DNA of 64,000 bases from Saprospiraceae bacterium (GTDB lineage Bacteria > Bacteroidota > Bacteroidia > Chitinophagales > Saprospiraceae). This document shows, piece after piece, positions 43,863 to 53,220 of this stretch. Position 1 is the first letter of the stretch; each line of letters starts with the position of its first letter. A program made the position numbers and the translations under genes. The notes beneath the pieces are model-generated. The model worked only from the letters and a program-made list of their open reading frames with translations. It had not been told where the DNA came from and ran no database searches. The DNA is taken from contig JADJOB010000001.1 in the NCBI GenBank assembly GCA_016714025.1, forward strand, positions 372,001 to 436,000, in the 5' to 3' direction.

Positions 43863-45050
43863 ATGAATGGAATAATCACACTTGTATTTTTGACTTCGTT
43901 CACCTTAAGCATTGGACAATCACAGTTTATCACTAAGCTTGATGGGAGCAAAGTTTCGATTAACGAAATTGATAAATCCATCACACGATTAATGAACGAA
44001 GCAAATATTGACGGCTTAAGCCTGTCCGTACTAAACAATAATAAAACTGTTTTTATAAAATCCTATGGCTATAGAAATAAACCTAAAAATGAATTGCTTG
44101 ACCCTGGTACGATTATGTATGGAGCTTCTTTTAGTAAAGCTGTATTTGGTTTTCTTATAATGAAATTAGTTCAACAAAATAAATTGGATCTTGACAAACC
44201 GCTTTACCTGTATTTAAACAAACCAATCCCTGAATACGACTATTTTTCCGATTTAACGAATGATGATAATTGGAAATTAATAACCGCAAGAATGTGTTTA
44301 AGCCATACTACTGGACTGCCTAATGTAAGATGGTTTAATCCAATCACCTCAGAACAAGATACCTTGGGTATTATGAAAATCTACTTTAGCCCCGGAACAA
44401 AATACGCCTATTCCGGTGAAGGTTTTAAACTCTTGCAATTGGTTGTAGAAGAAATTACAAATAAAAAAATTGATGAATTAGCTATTGAAAATGTTTTTAA
44501 GCCTATTGGAATGTCCCGAACAGGGTATGTTTGGCACAATTCATTTGGTGATGACAATGTAGCTGTAGGCCATATGAGCAATGGCGACATTGATAAAAAA
44601 CGTAAACGCACAGAAGCAGTTGCAGGAGGCTCTTTGGTAACAACTTTAGCAGATTATTCTAAGTTTATAGAATATATCATGCAAAAAAAAGGATTAAAAA
44701 AGAAATGGTTTAATGAAATGATTACACCCCAAATTGAAATCCATTCAGTTACCCAATTTCCACCGATAACATTTGAAAAATCATCAGAATATAAAGAAAT
44801 TAAATTGTCTTATGGTTTGGGATGGGGAATTTTACATTGTCCAAACGGTAAAGCCATCTTCAAAGAAGGCAATGGAGGGGCCTGGAGAAATTACAATATA
44901 AATTTTATTGACAAAGGCATTTCTATTGTCATTTTAATCAATAGTGAAAATGGTGAATCCATATATCAAGAACTTATAGAAACTTTAGTTGGCCCTACGT
45001 GCATTCCCTGGAAATGGCATGGCTATATTCCATACAATAATAAAAAATAA
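43863..45050 (+). CDS. Serine hydrolase (beta-lactamase/AmpC-like), exported
   Basis: A 395-residue class C-like serine hydrolase. The signal peptide is MNGIITLVFLTSFTLSIGQ. The active-site SxxK is SFSK with Ser89, and YSGEGF is the YxN-type motif, while the third motif reads EGNGG instead of HTG/KTG. It could be an esterase, a D-aminopeptidase or a beta-lactamase-like enzyme; activity cannot be decided. Monocistronic. Confidence 0.85.
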   Translation: MNGIITLVFLTSFTLSIGQSQFITKLDGSKVSINEIDKSITRLMNEANIDGLSLSVLNNNKTVFIKSYGYRNKPKNELLDPGTIMYGASFSKAVFGFLIMKLVQQNKLDLDKPLYLYLNKPIPEYDYFSDLTNDDNWKLITARMCLSHTTGLPNVRWFNPITSEQDTLGIMKIYFSPGTKYAYSGEGFKLLQLVVEEITNKKIDELAIENVFKPIGMSRTGYVWHNSFGDDNVAVGHMSNGDIDKKRKRTEAVAGGSLVTTLADYSKFIEYIMQKKGLKKKWFNEMITPQIEIHSVTQFPPITFEKSSEYKEIKLSYGLGWGILHCPNGKAIFKEGNGGAWRNYNINFIDKGISIVILINSENGESIYQELIETLVGPTCIPWKWHGYIPYNNKK

Positions 45051-45201
45051 TAAGTCTGTACAAATACAGCTGTGAGAATACCGGATTTTGTAGAGATCAC
45101 CTTCTCTCTGGCTCAGGATCCATACATTTTCAGATTTGGCATTTCCCCTGCCAGCTTCGTATCTTTACACTTTATTCTATTTAACAGTTTAAAACATTGA
45201 A

Positions 45202-45732
45202 ATGAAAATTCTACTGATAATTTTGTTGACTATCGTTGGTATCATCGCATTGCTTTTAATCCTGGCACTTTTCATGAAAAAAGAACATTATGTAAAATGT
45301 GAAATCACGATCAATGCGCCACGTCAAAAAGTATTTGACTACATCAAGCTGCTTAAAAACCAGGACTATTTCAACAAAAATGCGATGGCGGGTTCAGATC
45401 GGATTAGAGAATATAAAGGCACAGATGGGACAGAAGGATTTATTTATGCCTGGAGCGGGAACAAAGATGCCGGTCAGGGAGAAAAGGAAATTAAAAAGCT
45501 CATCGAAGGCCAGAGAATGGAAGCAGAAATTCGTTTTATAAAACCTATGAAAACGTCTTCTTATATTATAATGGAATTAGAATCTATCGCTGACAATCAA
45601 ACCAAAGTATCCTGGAGCAATGCAGGTACCTTAAACTATCCAGTAAACATCATGATCCCCATGATGGAAAAAATGCTTCCTAAGGATATGGACATCAGTT
45701 TGACTAATTTGAAAAACATACTTGAAAACTAG
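45202..45732 (+). CDS. SRPBCC (polyketide cyclase-like) family protein with N-terminal membrane segment
   Basis: A 176-residue protein with a hydrophobic N-terminus (ILLIILLTIVGIIALLLILALFM) and a START-like SRPBCC domain of about 140 residues, starting with VKCEITINAPRQKVFDYI. It ends in a typical amphipathic C-terminal helix (MDISLTNLKNIL). The domain forms a hydrophobic pocket; the ligand is unknown. It is one of two SRPBCC-like genes in the window, the other being the START-like protein at 2254-2628. Confidence 0.85.
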   Translation: MKILLIILLTIVGIIALLLILALFMKKEHYVKCEITINAPRQKVFDYIKLLKNQDYFNKNAMAGSDRIREYKGTDGTEGFIYAWSGNKDAGQGEKEIKKLIEGQRMEAEIRFIKPMKTSSYIIMELESIADNQTKVSWSNAGTLNYPVNIMIPMMEKMLPKDMDISLTNLKNILEN

Positions 45733-45817
45733 TTTGTCAATACCTATCAACCAGCAATTGAATTGATTTTACAGCCAGTTTGTTTATGCAGCTGCAATGA
45801 TTAAAAAAGTTGTGCCT

Positions 45818-47092
45818 TTATTTATCTTTATACACCCCCCGAATCTTCTTGGTTTCATTGAGTATCTGTCCAAAATGTTCCTGGTATTTTCCGGATTGCA
45901 ATTCAGCATCAAACGTATCGGCAATTTTATTTACCAGCAATCCATATTTGGTTGAATTTTCAACATATAAATTCTTACTGAATGACAAGCTTTGTTCGTC
46001 TTCTTTAAACCGTATATCCAATTTGGTATTTTCAAACTCAAGATCTAAACAATGACCGGTGTATTCATGGGTTTCATCCCGGACTATGTTTGCTTTCGTC
46101 CAACCCAATTGATTTAAAACAAAATCTAAAAAAACTGGCAGCATGGATGGCTTTACCGGATACAAGGTATAATAAGCATCTGTCGAATCAAATCGCCCGG
46201 TCCAATTGGGAGGTTTTTGATGTTGGATCAATTCCAGATGATAGCCATCTTGCGTTTTGCGCCATTCAAAAAATCGATTGAACCATTCAAGATTTGCTTC
46301 CTTTATGTTGATCAATCGGGTCGCTGTATTATCAAATTTAACAACATATCCCGTATCATTTAAATAATTATAAACCACCAGGGCATTTTCAGATTCAGGC
46401 AAATCTTCATCCTGTGCATTCCAGGATTGAAATTCTGCAAGAAAGACGATGCTTTTTTGATCGGGTGCAAATGCCAATGCACCGTGTGGAGCCGGAAATG
46501 AATAATTTTCAATGGCATCATTGTTAACATGAAAATTCCATTTCTCAAAAGTTTGAATATCAAGAACCGTTTGTTCACCAATCATTAAATAACGGCCACC
46601 GACCAAACGATTCAATTGCTCCAGATTGGCGGTGTCGCTTTTAGAAAATACTTCTTCATAAAGACCAGGCTGACCCTGATTGCTATCTAAAAATTGCAAG
46701 GAAGCAAAATCGTGGGATTGTTTTAACAAAGGCTCAACGACAGGAGTTCCCTCGTTGATATAAATTAAATAGAGATTCTGACTGCCTGCTATCAGGCTGG
46801 GTTGCCGCGCACCTTCTAAAGCATAGACATTCCATAAAAAAGCTAAGCCGGTATTGCTTTGTAAACCGTCTGGAAATTCAATGGCTTTGCCTTGGTATAA
46901 TATGGAATAGGCAACCTGAGTTCGGTCAACCATCCCATAATTCATGTTGAGCTCGCGACCCGTATTTGCCGTAGCACGGATTGTAAAGGGTCCATAGGAA
47001 ATATCCTTTTCAATCGTTCGAAAAGATTTTCTGCCATAAAACCAATAAATACAAGCGATTAAGCTGATCCCAATGAGGAGCACAATTTTCAT
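45818..47092 (-). CDS. Membrane-anchored protein of unknown family
   Basis: No family recognised. A 424-residue protein with one N-terminal transmembrane segment (VLLIGISLIACIYWFYG) and a long extracytoplasmic region. Beta-rich repeats such as LVGGRYLMIGEQTVLDIQT and GALAFAPDQKSIVFLAEF suggest a beta-propeller-like fold. The C-terminal about 120 residues are mixed helix/strand. Transcribed alone, convergent with the SRPBCC gene. Confidence 0.7.
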   Translation of the reverse strand: MKIVLLIGISLIACIYWFYGRKSFRTIEKDISYGPFTIRATANTGRELNMNYGMVDRTQVAYSILYQGKAIEFPDGLQSNTGLAFLWNVYALEGARQPSLIAGSQNLYLIYINEGTPVVEPLLKQSHDFASLQFLDSNQGQPGLYEEVFSKSDTANLEQLNRLVGGRYLMIGEQTVLDIQTFEKWNFHVNNDAIENYSFPAPHGALAFAPDQKSIVFLAEFQSWNAQDEDLPESENALVVYNYLNDTGYVVKFDNTATRLINIKEANLEWFNRFFEWRKTQDGYHLELIQHQKPPNWTGRFDSTDAYYTLYPVKPSMLPVFLDFVLNQLGWTKANIVRDETHEYTGHCLDLEFENTKLDIRFKEDEQSLSFSKNLYVENSTKYGLLVNKIADTFDAELQSGKYQEHFGQILNETKKIRGVYKDK

Positions 47093-47281
47093 GAATTCAA
47101 TTATAAAAGCAAATTAACAGAAAAAAATACGTAACCCAAGAAATATCCAACTCCGAGATTTTTCATTTAAGCAATTCCTACAAGAATTTAGAATGATACT
47201 TACCTCAAAAGAAATTTCTTTCAGGATTATACAATAATACGCTTTAAATGCGTTTACTTTGCATTACAAAGTACTTTTGCA

Positions 47282-47920
47282 ATGAACGAACAAGACCATT
47301 TAAAAACACTTTCTGAGATCAAACAGCTCATGGAACGCTCTTCCCGATTCCTTTCCCTCAGCGGACTTTCCAGTATCTGCATTGGAATTTACGCACTTGT
47401 TGGTGCTGCTGTTGGTTATTGGTATCTTCAAGATCAATCCCTTAATTTAAACAGCTATTTTAAACAATTTGCAAGTGCTTCAGAGGAATCTACCCATAGC
47501 ATAACCGTTTTTTTAACAATCGACGCCTTGTTGGTTTTACTGCTGTCCATTTTAAGCACCTACCTATTTACCCAACGGCTGGCTAAAAAGCAAGGAATGC
47601 AACATTGGGATGCCACAGCAAAACGTTTGTTGATCAACTTATTAATCCCATTCTTAACCGGTGCCCTTTTTTGCCTGATACTCATCGTGCACCAACAAAT
47701 CGAATGGATCCTTCCTTCCATGCTGATTTTTTACGGGCTTGCCTTATTAAATGCAAGTCATTATACCCGAACTGAAATTCGCCATCTGGGATTAATGGAA
47801 ATTCTTCTTGGATTGATTGCTGCCCTAGTTCCAGCTTATGGATTGCTGTGCTGGGCCATTGGATTTGGAGTATTGCACATCGCTTACGGAATTCGCTTTT
47901 ATTATAATTATGAACGATGA
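47282..47920 (+). CDS. Multi-pass membrane protein of the HTH/DUF4153 operon
   Basis: A 212-residue protein with about five transmembrane helices after a cytosolic N-terminus. The conserved opening, MNEQDHLKTLSEIKQLMERSSRFLSLSGLSSICIGIYALVG, is characteristic of the small Bacteroidota membrane proteins encoded upstream of a winged-helix regulator. Its last codon overlaps the regulator start by 4 bp (47917-47920), so translation is coupled. No function known; probably a partner of the DUF4153 protein. Confidence 0.8.
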   Translation: MNEQDHLKTLSEIKQLMERSSRFLSLSGLSSICIGIYALVGAAVGYWYLQDQSLNLNSYFKQFASASEESTHSITVFLTIDALLVLLLSILSTYLFTQRLAKKQGMQHWDATAKRLLINLLIPFLTGALFCLILIVHQQIEWILPSMLIFYGLALLNASHYTRTEIRHLGLMEILLGLIAALVPAYGLLCWAIGFGVLHIAYGIRFYYNYER

Positions 47921-48213
47921 AAGAATTGATCTATGGCCTGAATCGCGAATTTGAAAGTCGAATCCGTTTAGGGATCATGTCCATACTGATGGTCAACGAT
48001 AAAGTCGAATTTAAAAGCTTAAAAGAATTGCTTGAACTAACGGACGGCAATCTCGCAAGCCATCTGTCAGCGCTTGAAAAAGCAGGTTATCTGAAAGTAA
48101 AAAAACAATTTATAGATCGAAAACCAAACACCAGCTACAGTGCCACCAGTGAAGGAAAAAAAGCCTTTAATGCACATTTAAAATTGTTGGAAAAATTCTT
48201 AAAAAAACAATAA
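47917..48213 (+). CDS. Winged-helix transcriptional regulator (HTH_27-like)
   Basis: A 98-residue regulator. The recognition helix region is GNLASHLSALEKAGYLKVKKQF with a wing RKPNTSYSATSEGKKAF, matching the small MarR/HTH_27 family. It likely controls the flanking membrane-protein genes. Coupled by a 4-bp overlap to the upstream gene and 25 bp before the DUF4153 gene. Confidence 0.9.
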   Translation: MKELIYGLNREFESRIRLGIMSILMVNDKVEFKSLKELLELTDGNLASHLSALEKAGYLKVKKQFIDRKPNTSYSATSEGKKAFNAHLKLLEKFLKKQ

Positions 48214-48238
48214 ACCCGTCAACGTAAAATACAAGATC

Positions 48239-49477
48239 ATGGACATACAATCACACCTTGACAATCCAAAACAATTGGAAAAAATGTACCGCGACAATAA
48301 ATCCGAATTTAAAGCAGCCTTGAAATTGCTTAAGCCCCAGCAGATGGACCAAAAATTGTTTGCTTATTGGAATGAACGAATTAACTATGATCGACCCGAC
48401 ATATCCTGGGGCAATCGAAATGAACTTATCTTTTTATTGATTGCATCACTTGTTGCGGGCTTATTGGCTAAAATACCATCGCTATTTAATTTAAATCCGG
48501 AGTTGTTTTATCAGAGAAACATCGGATTTATTGTCTTTCCAATGCTAACTTGTTATTTCGCATGGAACAAAGGGCTTTCCATAAAAAAAACAATCTTTGC
48601 CGGCCTTGTTTTCCTTCTTAGTGTCGTGTATATAAATTTATTGCCGTCCGCTGATAAAAGTGATAGCTTGATTTTAGCTTGCATCCACCTGCCTTTATTG
48701 TTGTGGGCTGTCGTAGGATTTTCCTATGCATGCGGGGAATTTAAAAACACATCCAAAATTCTTGAGTTTCTGCGCTACAATGGGGACTTACTCATTATAA
48801 CAGGCTTGATCTTAATATCAGGTGGAATGCTTACGGGCATTACCATTGGATTGTTTTCAGTCATTGGAATTCAAATTGAGGATTTATATTTTAATTACTT
48901 TGGTATTTTCGGACTTGCCGCTGCTCCAATACTTGGTACGTATTTAACACAAACAAATCCACAACTGGTAAATAAAATTTCTCCTGTCATTGCGGGGATT
49001 TTTAGTCCGCTGGTATTCATCATGCTGCTAATTTACTTAGTGGCTATTTTCTATTCAGGAAAAGATCCCTACAATGACCGCGAGTTTTTAATGATCTTTA
49101 ATGCACTCTTAATTGGTGTCATGGCTATTATCCTGTTTTCAATTTCAGAAACCGGTAAACAACGCACGGGTAAACTAGGAAGCTATATCCTTTTGGGATT
49201 GTCCCTTGTAACCATAATTGTAAATGGAATCGCACTTTCTGCCATTTTATATAGAATTTCAGAATGGGGAATTACACCCAACCGATTGGCTGTGTTGGGT
49301 GCAAATACTTTGATGCTGATTCACCTGGTTTTTATAACGATTCAACTTACGAGACATGTATTTAAAAAAGTTGAAATTCAACGGGTGGAATATTCCATCG
49401 TTCTTTTTATTCCGGTTTACATTTTGTGGATCTGTTTGGTTACTTTTATATTTCCATTTATTTTTCAATTCAACTAA
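48239..49477 (+). CDS. DUF4153-like multi-pass membrane protein
   Basis: A 412-residue integral membrane protein with about ten or more helices, an N-terminal cytosolic segment of about 60 residues (MDIQSHLDNPKQLEKMYRDN) and a conserved ISWGNRNELIFLLIASLV start of the membrane domain. It matches DUF4153 proteins, which in Bacteroidota are often encoded after a winged-helix regulator. Function unknown. Confidence 0.85.
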   Translation: MDIQSHLDNPKQLEKMYRDNKSEFKAALKLLKPQQMDQKLFAYWNERINYDRPDISWGNRNELIFLLIASLVAGLLAKIPSLFNLNPELFYQRNIGFIVFPMLTCYFAWNKGLSIKKTIFAGLVFLLSVVYINLLPSADKSDSLILACIHLPLLLWAVVGFSYACGEFKNTSKILEFLRYNGDLLIITGLILISGGMLTGITIGLFSVIGIQIEDLYFNYFGIFGLAAAPILGTYLTQTNPQLVNKISPVIAGIFSPLVFIMLLIYLVAIFYSGKDPYNDREFLMIFNALLIGVMAIILFSISETGKQRTGKLGSYILLGLSLVTIIVNGIALSAILYRISEWGITPNRLAVLGANTLMLIHLVFITIQLTRHVFKKVEIQRVEYSIVLFIPVYILWICLVTFIFPFIFQFN

Positions 49478-49632
49478 TGCATAAAGCACATGATGGCATA
49501 AACTGAGCCAATGGACTTTACAGCTTGTAAAACTTTAAAACAAATAGTATAGACACCAGATTTAAAAATAAAAATCAAGAAAGTACTGTAGACAGCCTTG
49601 TTGAAGTTTGCAGCTGGATTGCGCTTCTTGCG

Positions 49633-50046
49633 ATGTGGGTTTTTCTTCTTGCAAATTTTTCCGATTTGCCAGAAGTAATACCTCAACATTACAATGCATA
49701 TGGAAAAGCAGATGGTTTTGGAAGTAAATCAAATTTATTTATTTTGGCCGGTATTGCTAGCATACTCAATATAGGACTTAGCATACTAAAAAAATATCCG
49801 CATCGCTTTAATTATCCGGTTGAAATTACGAAAGAAAATGAATTCAGACAATATGCAATCGCTACCAGAATGCTTCGCTTTGTAAAATTAATCCTGGTTT
49901 TGATTTTTAGTTCGCTAATAATTAAAACCATACTTATTGCAAAAGGAGGAACTCATGAACTTGGCTTTTGGTTTTTACCCATTGCTTTAGTTTGTTTGAT
50001 TGGGAGTATTGCTTATTTTTTAATTTTATCTTTTAGATCAAAATAA
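49633..50046 (+). CDS. DUF1648 domain membrane protein, start probably upstream
   Basis: A 137-residue hydrophobic protein. It carries the DUF1648 core LPEVIPQHYNAYGKADGFGSK followed by three transmembrane segments. The only in-frame ATG is 49633. However, the frame stays open back to a TAA at 49528 and reads ATA GAC ACC AGA from 49549, then a hydrophobic stretch VCSWIALLAMWVFLLANF that includes the ATG codon. So the full protein may begin near 49549 with a non-standard or mutated start (ATA). No ATG, GTG or TTG is found between the TAA and 49633. Confidence 0.7.
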   Translation: MWVFLLANFSDLPEVIPQHYNAYGKADGFGSKSNLFILAGIASILNIGLSILKKYPHRFNYPVEITKENEFRQYAIATRMLRFVKLILVLIFSSLIIKTILIAKGGTHELGFWFLPIALVCLIGSIAYFLILSFRSK

Positions 50047-50056
50047 ATACAAACAC

Positions 50057-50440
50057 ATGCAAGCTAAACAGCATATTCAGTCCATTAATTTAATGCAAAA
50101 ATTTTCATTGTTTGATAAACTTTGGACTCCACATATTATTGGCGAACTAAACGGCCAATACGTTAAATTATGCAAACTTAAAGGCGACTTTGTCTGGCAC
50201 AGTCATGAACATGAAGATGAATTGTTTATGGTTTTTAAAGGAACCTTGTTGATGGATTTTAGAGATGGTACAACAGTAGCAGTTCATGAAGGAGAAATTT
50301 TGATCGTCCCAAAAGGTGTTGAACACCGACCCCATACAGATGGTGAACTGGTTTTTAATCTATTGTTTGAACCCAAAGAAACTGCACATACCGGAACAGT
50401 GAAAAGTGAGATGACAATAAACGAATTGGAATGGATCTGA
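50057..50440 (+). CDS. Cupin domain protein
   Basis: A 127-residue single-domain cupin. The metal-site motif 1 is WHSHEHEDELFMVFKG and the second is VPKGVEHRP. These give three histidines and a Glu, so a metal is likely bound. It begins 11 bp after the DUF1648 stop. Its substrate or regulatory role is unknown. Confidence 0.9.
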   Translation: MQAKQHIQSINLMQKFSLFDKLWTPHIIGELNGQYVKLCKLKGDFVWHSHEHEDELFMVFKGTLLMDFRDGTTVAVHEGEILIVPKGVEHRPHTDGELVFNLLFEPKETAHTGTVKSEMTINELEWI

Positions 50441-50467
50441 TTTATTGTAAAAGAATTATTTTTGATC

Positions 50468-50980
50468 ATGCAATTCCTGGAAACAGAACGCACTGTGCTG
50501 CGACCCTTTATTATTGAAGATGGCATTGCTCTTTTTAATTTAAATCAAGATCCGGAAGTACTAAAATATACCGGGGATGTTCCATTCCAATCGGTGGAGG
50601 AAGCAAACCATTTTATAATGCAATACATCAAAACCCAGGCGCCTGGATTGGGGCGATGGGCTGTAATCCATAAAACAACCGATCAATTTTTAGGATGGTG
50701 TGGTATAAAATACAATCCGGATCTCAATGAATATGATCTAGGTTTTAGATTTTTTAAAATGTACTGGGGACAAGGATTTGCAACTGAAGTTTCAAGAGCA
50801 AGTTTGAATTATGGATTTCTACATTTGAAACTGGAAATCATTTTAGGAAGGGCCATGAAACAAAATGTAAACTCAATACATGTATTGCAAAAAATCGGCA
50901 TGCACTATGCTAATTCATTTTTAATAAATGGTGAAGAATGGTTTGTTTATAAAGCAGCAAGAAAGACCATAACAAGCTGA
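50468..50980 (+). CDS. GNAT family N-acetyltransferase (RimJ/RimL-like)
   Basis: A 170-residue acetyltransferase from ATG 50468 (MQFLETERTVLRPF); the frame also opens at TTG 50462 two codons earlier. It has the opening LRPFIIEDGIALFNLNQDPEV, a beta-bulge GWCGIKYNPDLNEYDLGFRF, the acetyl-CoA loop WGQGFATEVSRASLNYGF and a C-terminal NSIHVLQKIGM segment. Probable substrates are ribosomal protein N-termini or other small amines, undetermined. Confidence 0.9.
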   Translation: MQFLETERTVLRPFIIEDGIALFNLNQDPEVLKYTGDVPFQSVEEANHFIMQYIKTQAPGLGRWAVIHKTTDQFLGWCGIKYNPDLNEYDLGFRFFKMYWGQGFATEVSRASLNYGFLHLKLEIILGRAMKQNVNSIHVLQKIGMHYANSFLINGEEWFVYKAARKTITS

Positions 50981-51103
50981 GAATTTTCTATGCATTCAAA
51001 GTGTACATCAATTAAATAATATCTCCTTTTTAAAAAACCTCAGGCAACATTTTTGTATCTTGTACAGTCTTGTTGAATAAGCCTTAGCCTCAAATCAAAA
51101 TAA

Positions 51104-53143
51104 ATGAAACTGAATACGTACTACAAACACCTTACTTGCTTATGCTTCCTATTGGTTTTTATTACTGCATTTTCGCAAACTCCAATGATCAGTATATCTA
51201 CGAATACAAAATACCAGTTTATTGATGGATTTGGAGCCCATCAGGGCGATGCTTCCGTAAATCAAACCTGGTGGAATCAATTGTATTTCGATGATATGGG
51301 CTGCAGCATTTATAGAGTGGATCTGACTCCCAGTTTAATTGCTCCCTATTCAGATCTCAGTTATTTCTCACCCTGGTTTATGGGTTCATCCGTAAAAAGC
51401 GTATTTAACTTTGAAGACCCTGCCAATCCGGATGGTCCTGAAGGAAATCGGGTGAGAACGTATACAAATCCTACAGATTACTCAAGAACTTTTGGAGGGC
51501 GAAATGCACCCATTGCCGTAATGGGTCCGGATTTAGAAAAAAACATCAGCTATTTTCGATATCAGACGGATGGAGCCATTACAAATGGAAAAGCCAAGAT
51601 CCCGCAATTGGGTGACTTCAAATTGGTAGGATCTATCTGGTCGCCGCTCCCCTGGTTGAAAGTAAGTTCCGGAAATCGCTACAATCAAAACTGGTGGCCT
51701 GGACCGGTTGCCAATACTCCTTGGCCTTTTGTATGGGGCGGTAATTTTGCAGGAGGTCGTTTGGATGTTTCAGGGACACCCCTTGCAGTATTTAATGATC
51801 TATCTCAGGGCGGAACCGGACCTACTTCTTCACTGACTCAATTTGCACGCAGTACGGCTGCATACATTGCCGGATATCAACGATTTCATAAGATGAATTT
51901 TTATGCAATCAGCATTCAAAATGAATTAAATTTTGAAGAGTATTATTCCAGCATGACCTATCCCCTTTCATTGCAATACATAGCCGCACTTAAAGCTGTT
52001 CGAAATGAATTTGATAAATATCCTGAACTAAAATCCATCCGCATCATGGGGCCTGAGGATTTATTGGGCGGTGATTCCTATGGACTATGGGAATACGGTG
52101 GCCCTACTCATAAAAATTTACAATACCTGCGATCCATCGGACAAGATCCCGATGCATTAAAAGCCATTGACTTTTTCTGCATTCACGGATATGCAAATGA
52201 TGGTGTAACAGCTGCGGGTGCCAATCCAAATTTATGGAATTGGTGGGTCAATGGATGGAATGCCAGTCCCGCACCAGGAATTCCTGCAAACATCAAAGGA
52301 TTTTCTTCCTTCAATAAAAAATCCTGGATGACCGAAACGTCTGGAGAAAGTCCGGAATGGTTATTTCCGGCAAATGGATTTCCAGGAGACGGTGCTTTTG
52401 GAATTGGAATTCGCATTCATCAGGCTTTAACAACCGGCATGGAAAGTGCATGGATATATTGGACATTTACAACGGCTGACAACAATGGCAATGTTACAAA
52501 TTATGGATTAACCAATTCAAATGCTTCTACCAATTCGCCAAAATACAATGCAGCTAAACATTATTATAAATTCATTCGTCCGGGAGCTCAACGCATTTCC
52601 TGCATTACAAATGGTTCAACAGATTTATTGGGCAGTGCTTATTTGCATGAAACCGACCATAGCTTGACCATCGTCCTCATCAATACACGAAATTCCGTTC
52701 AAACTGCTTTATTAAATTTACCTTATAGCGGATTGCAATTCGATCAATATACCTCCTATTTAAATAATTATTGGAAATCCAGCAACTTGAATGTAAGTGG
52801 TATGCAAACTAACATTTCCTTACCAGCATACAGCATCATTACCTTGAAAGCATCCATTCCTGTAACTGCAACCAACGAATCAACATCTAATAGTAAATTC
52901 CAAATCATACCAAATCCTGCCAGTACACAGACATTTGTAAATTTTGAATTGAATGAATCCCAGGATGTTTCATTATCTATTTTTGATATTCACGGAACAA
53001 AGATTCAATCTTTTATAAACGGAACCTTGGCTTCCGGTTTGCACAAAATACCGTTGACAGTTTCCAATTTGGTGAAAGGTGTTTATATAATTGAGCTCGT
53101 TCATGGGCATGATCAAATATCAAAAAAACTGATTGTTGAATAA
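51104..53143 (+). CDS. Secreted glycoside hydrolase family 30-like enzyme with T9SS sorting domain
   Basis: A 679-residue exported glycosidase. Signal peptide (LCFLLVFITAFSQ), then a (beta/alpha)8 barrel. The GH30-type landmarks are FIDGFGAHQGDASVNQ, acid/base Glu274 in ISIQNELNF and nucleophile Glu411 in SWMTETSGESPEW. A C-terminal beta-sandwich follows, and a T9SS sorting domain (IIPNPASTQTFVNFEL...LIVE) ends it. Likely acts on xylan-type or glucan polysaccharides outside the cell; substrate not determined. Confidence 0.9.
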   Translation: MKLNTYYKHLTCLCFLLVFITAFSQTPMISISTNTKYQFIDGFGAHQGDASVNQTWWNQLYFDDMGCSIYRVDLTPSLIAPYSDLSYFSPWFMGSSVKSVFNFEDPANPDGPEGNRVRTYTNPTDYSRTFGGRNAPIAVMGPDLEKNISYFRYQTDGAITNGKAKIPQLGDFKLVGSIWSPLPWLKVSSGNRYNQNWWPGPVANTPWPFVWGGNFAGGRLDVSGTPLAVFNDLSQGGTGPTSSLTQFARSTAAYIAGYQRFHKMNFYAISIQNELNFEEYYSSMTYPLSLQYIAALKAVRNEFDKYPELKSIRIMGPEDLLGGDSYGLWEYGGPTHKNLQYLRSIGQDPDALKAIDFFCIHGYANDGVTAAGANPNLWNWWVNGWNASPAPGIPANIKGFSSFNKKSWMTETSGESPEWLFPANGFPGDGAFGIGIRIHQALTTGMESAWIYWTFTTADNNGNVTNYGLTNSNASTNSPKYNAAKHYYKFIRPGAQRISCITNGSTDLLGSAYLHETDHSLTIVLINTRNSVQTALLNLPYSGLQFDQYTSYLNNYWKSSNLNVSGMQTNISLPAYSIITLKASIPVTATNESTSNSKFQIIPNPASTQTFVNFELNESQDVSLSIFDIHGTKIQSFINGTLASGLHKIPLTVSNLVKGVYIIELVHGHDQISKKLIVE

Positions 53144-53159
53144 ATATAATTTATAACTC

Positions 53160-53209
53160 AACTTTAAAATCGCCTGGACTAAGCAGGTAGTCCAGGCGAT
53201 CTTAAAGTT
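53160..53209. terminator. Bidirectional terminator between convergent genes
   Basis: A perfect 13-bp stem, ATCGCCTGGACTA (53169-53181) and its complement (53188-53200), with a 6-base loop, extended on both sides by A/T arms (AACTTTAA and TTAAAGTT). It lies between the GH30-like gene and the convergent serine hydrolase and suits both directions. Confidence 0.88.
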
Positions 53210-53220
53210 TCCAATATATT

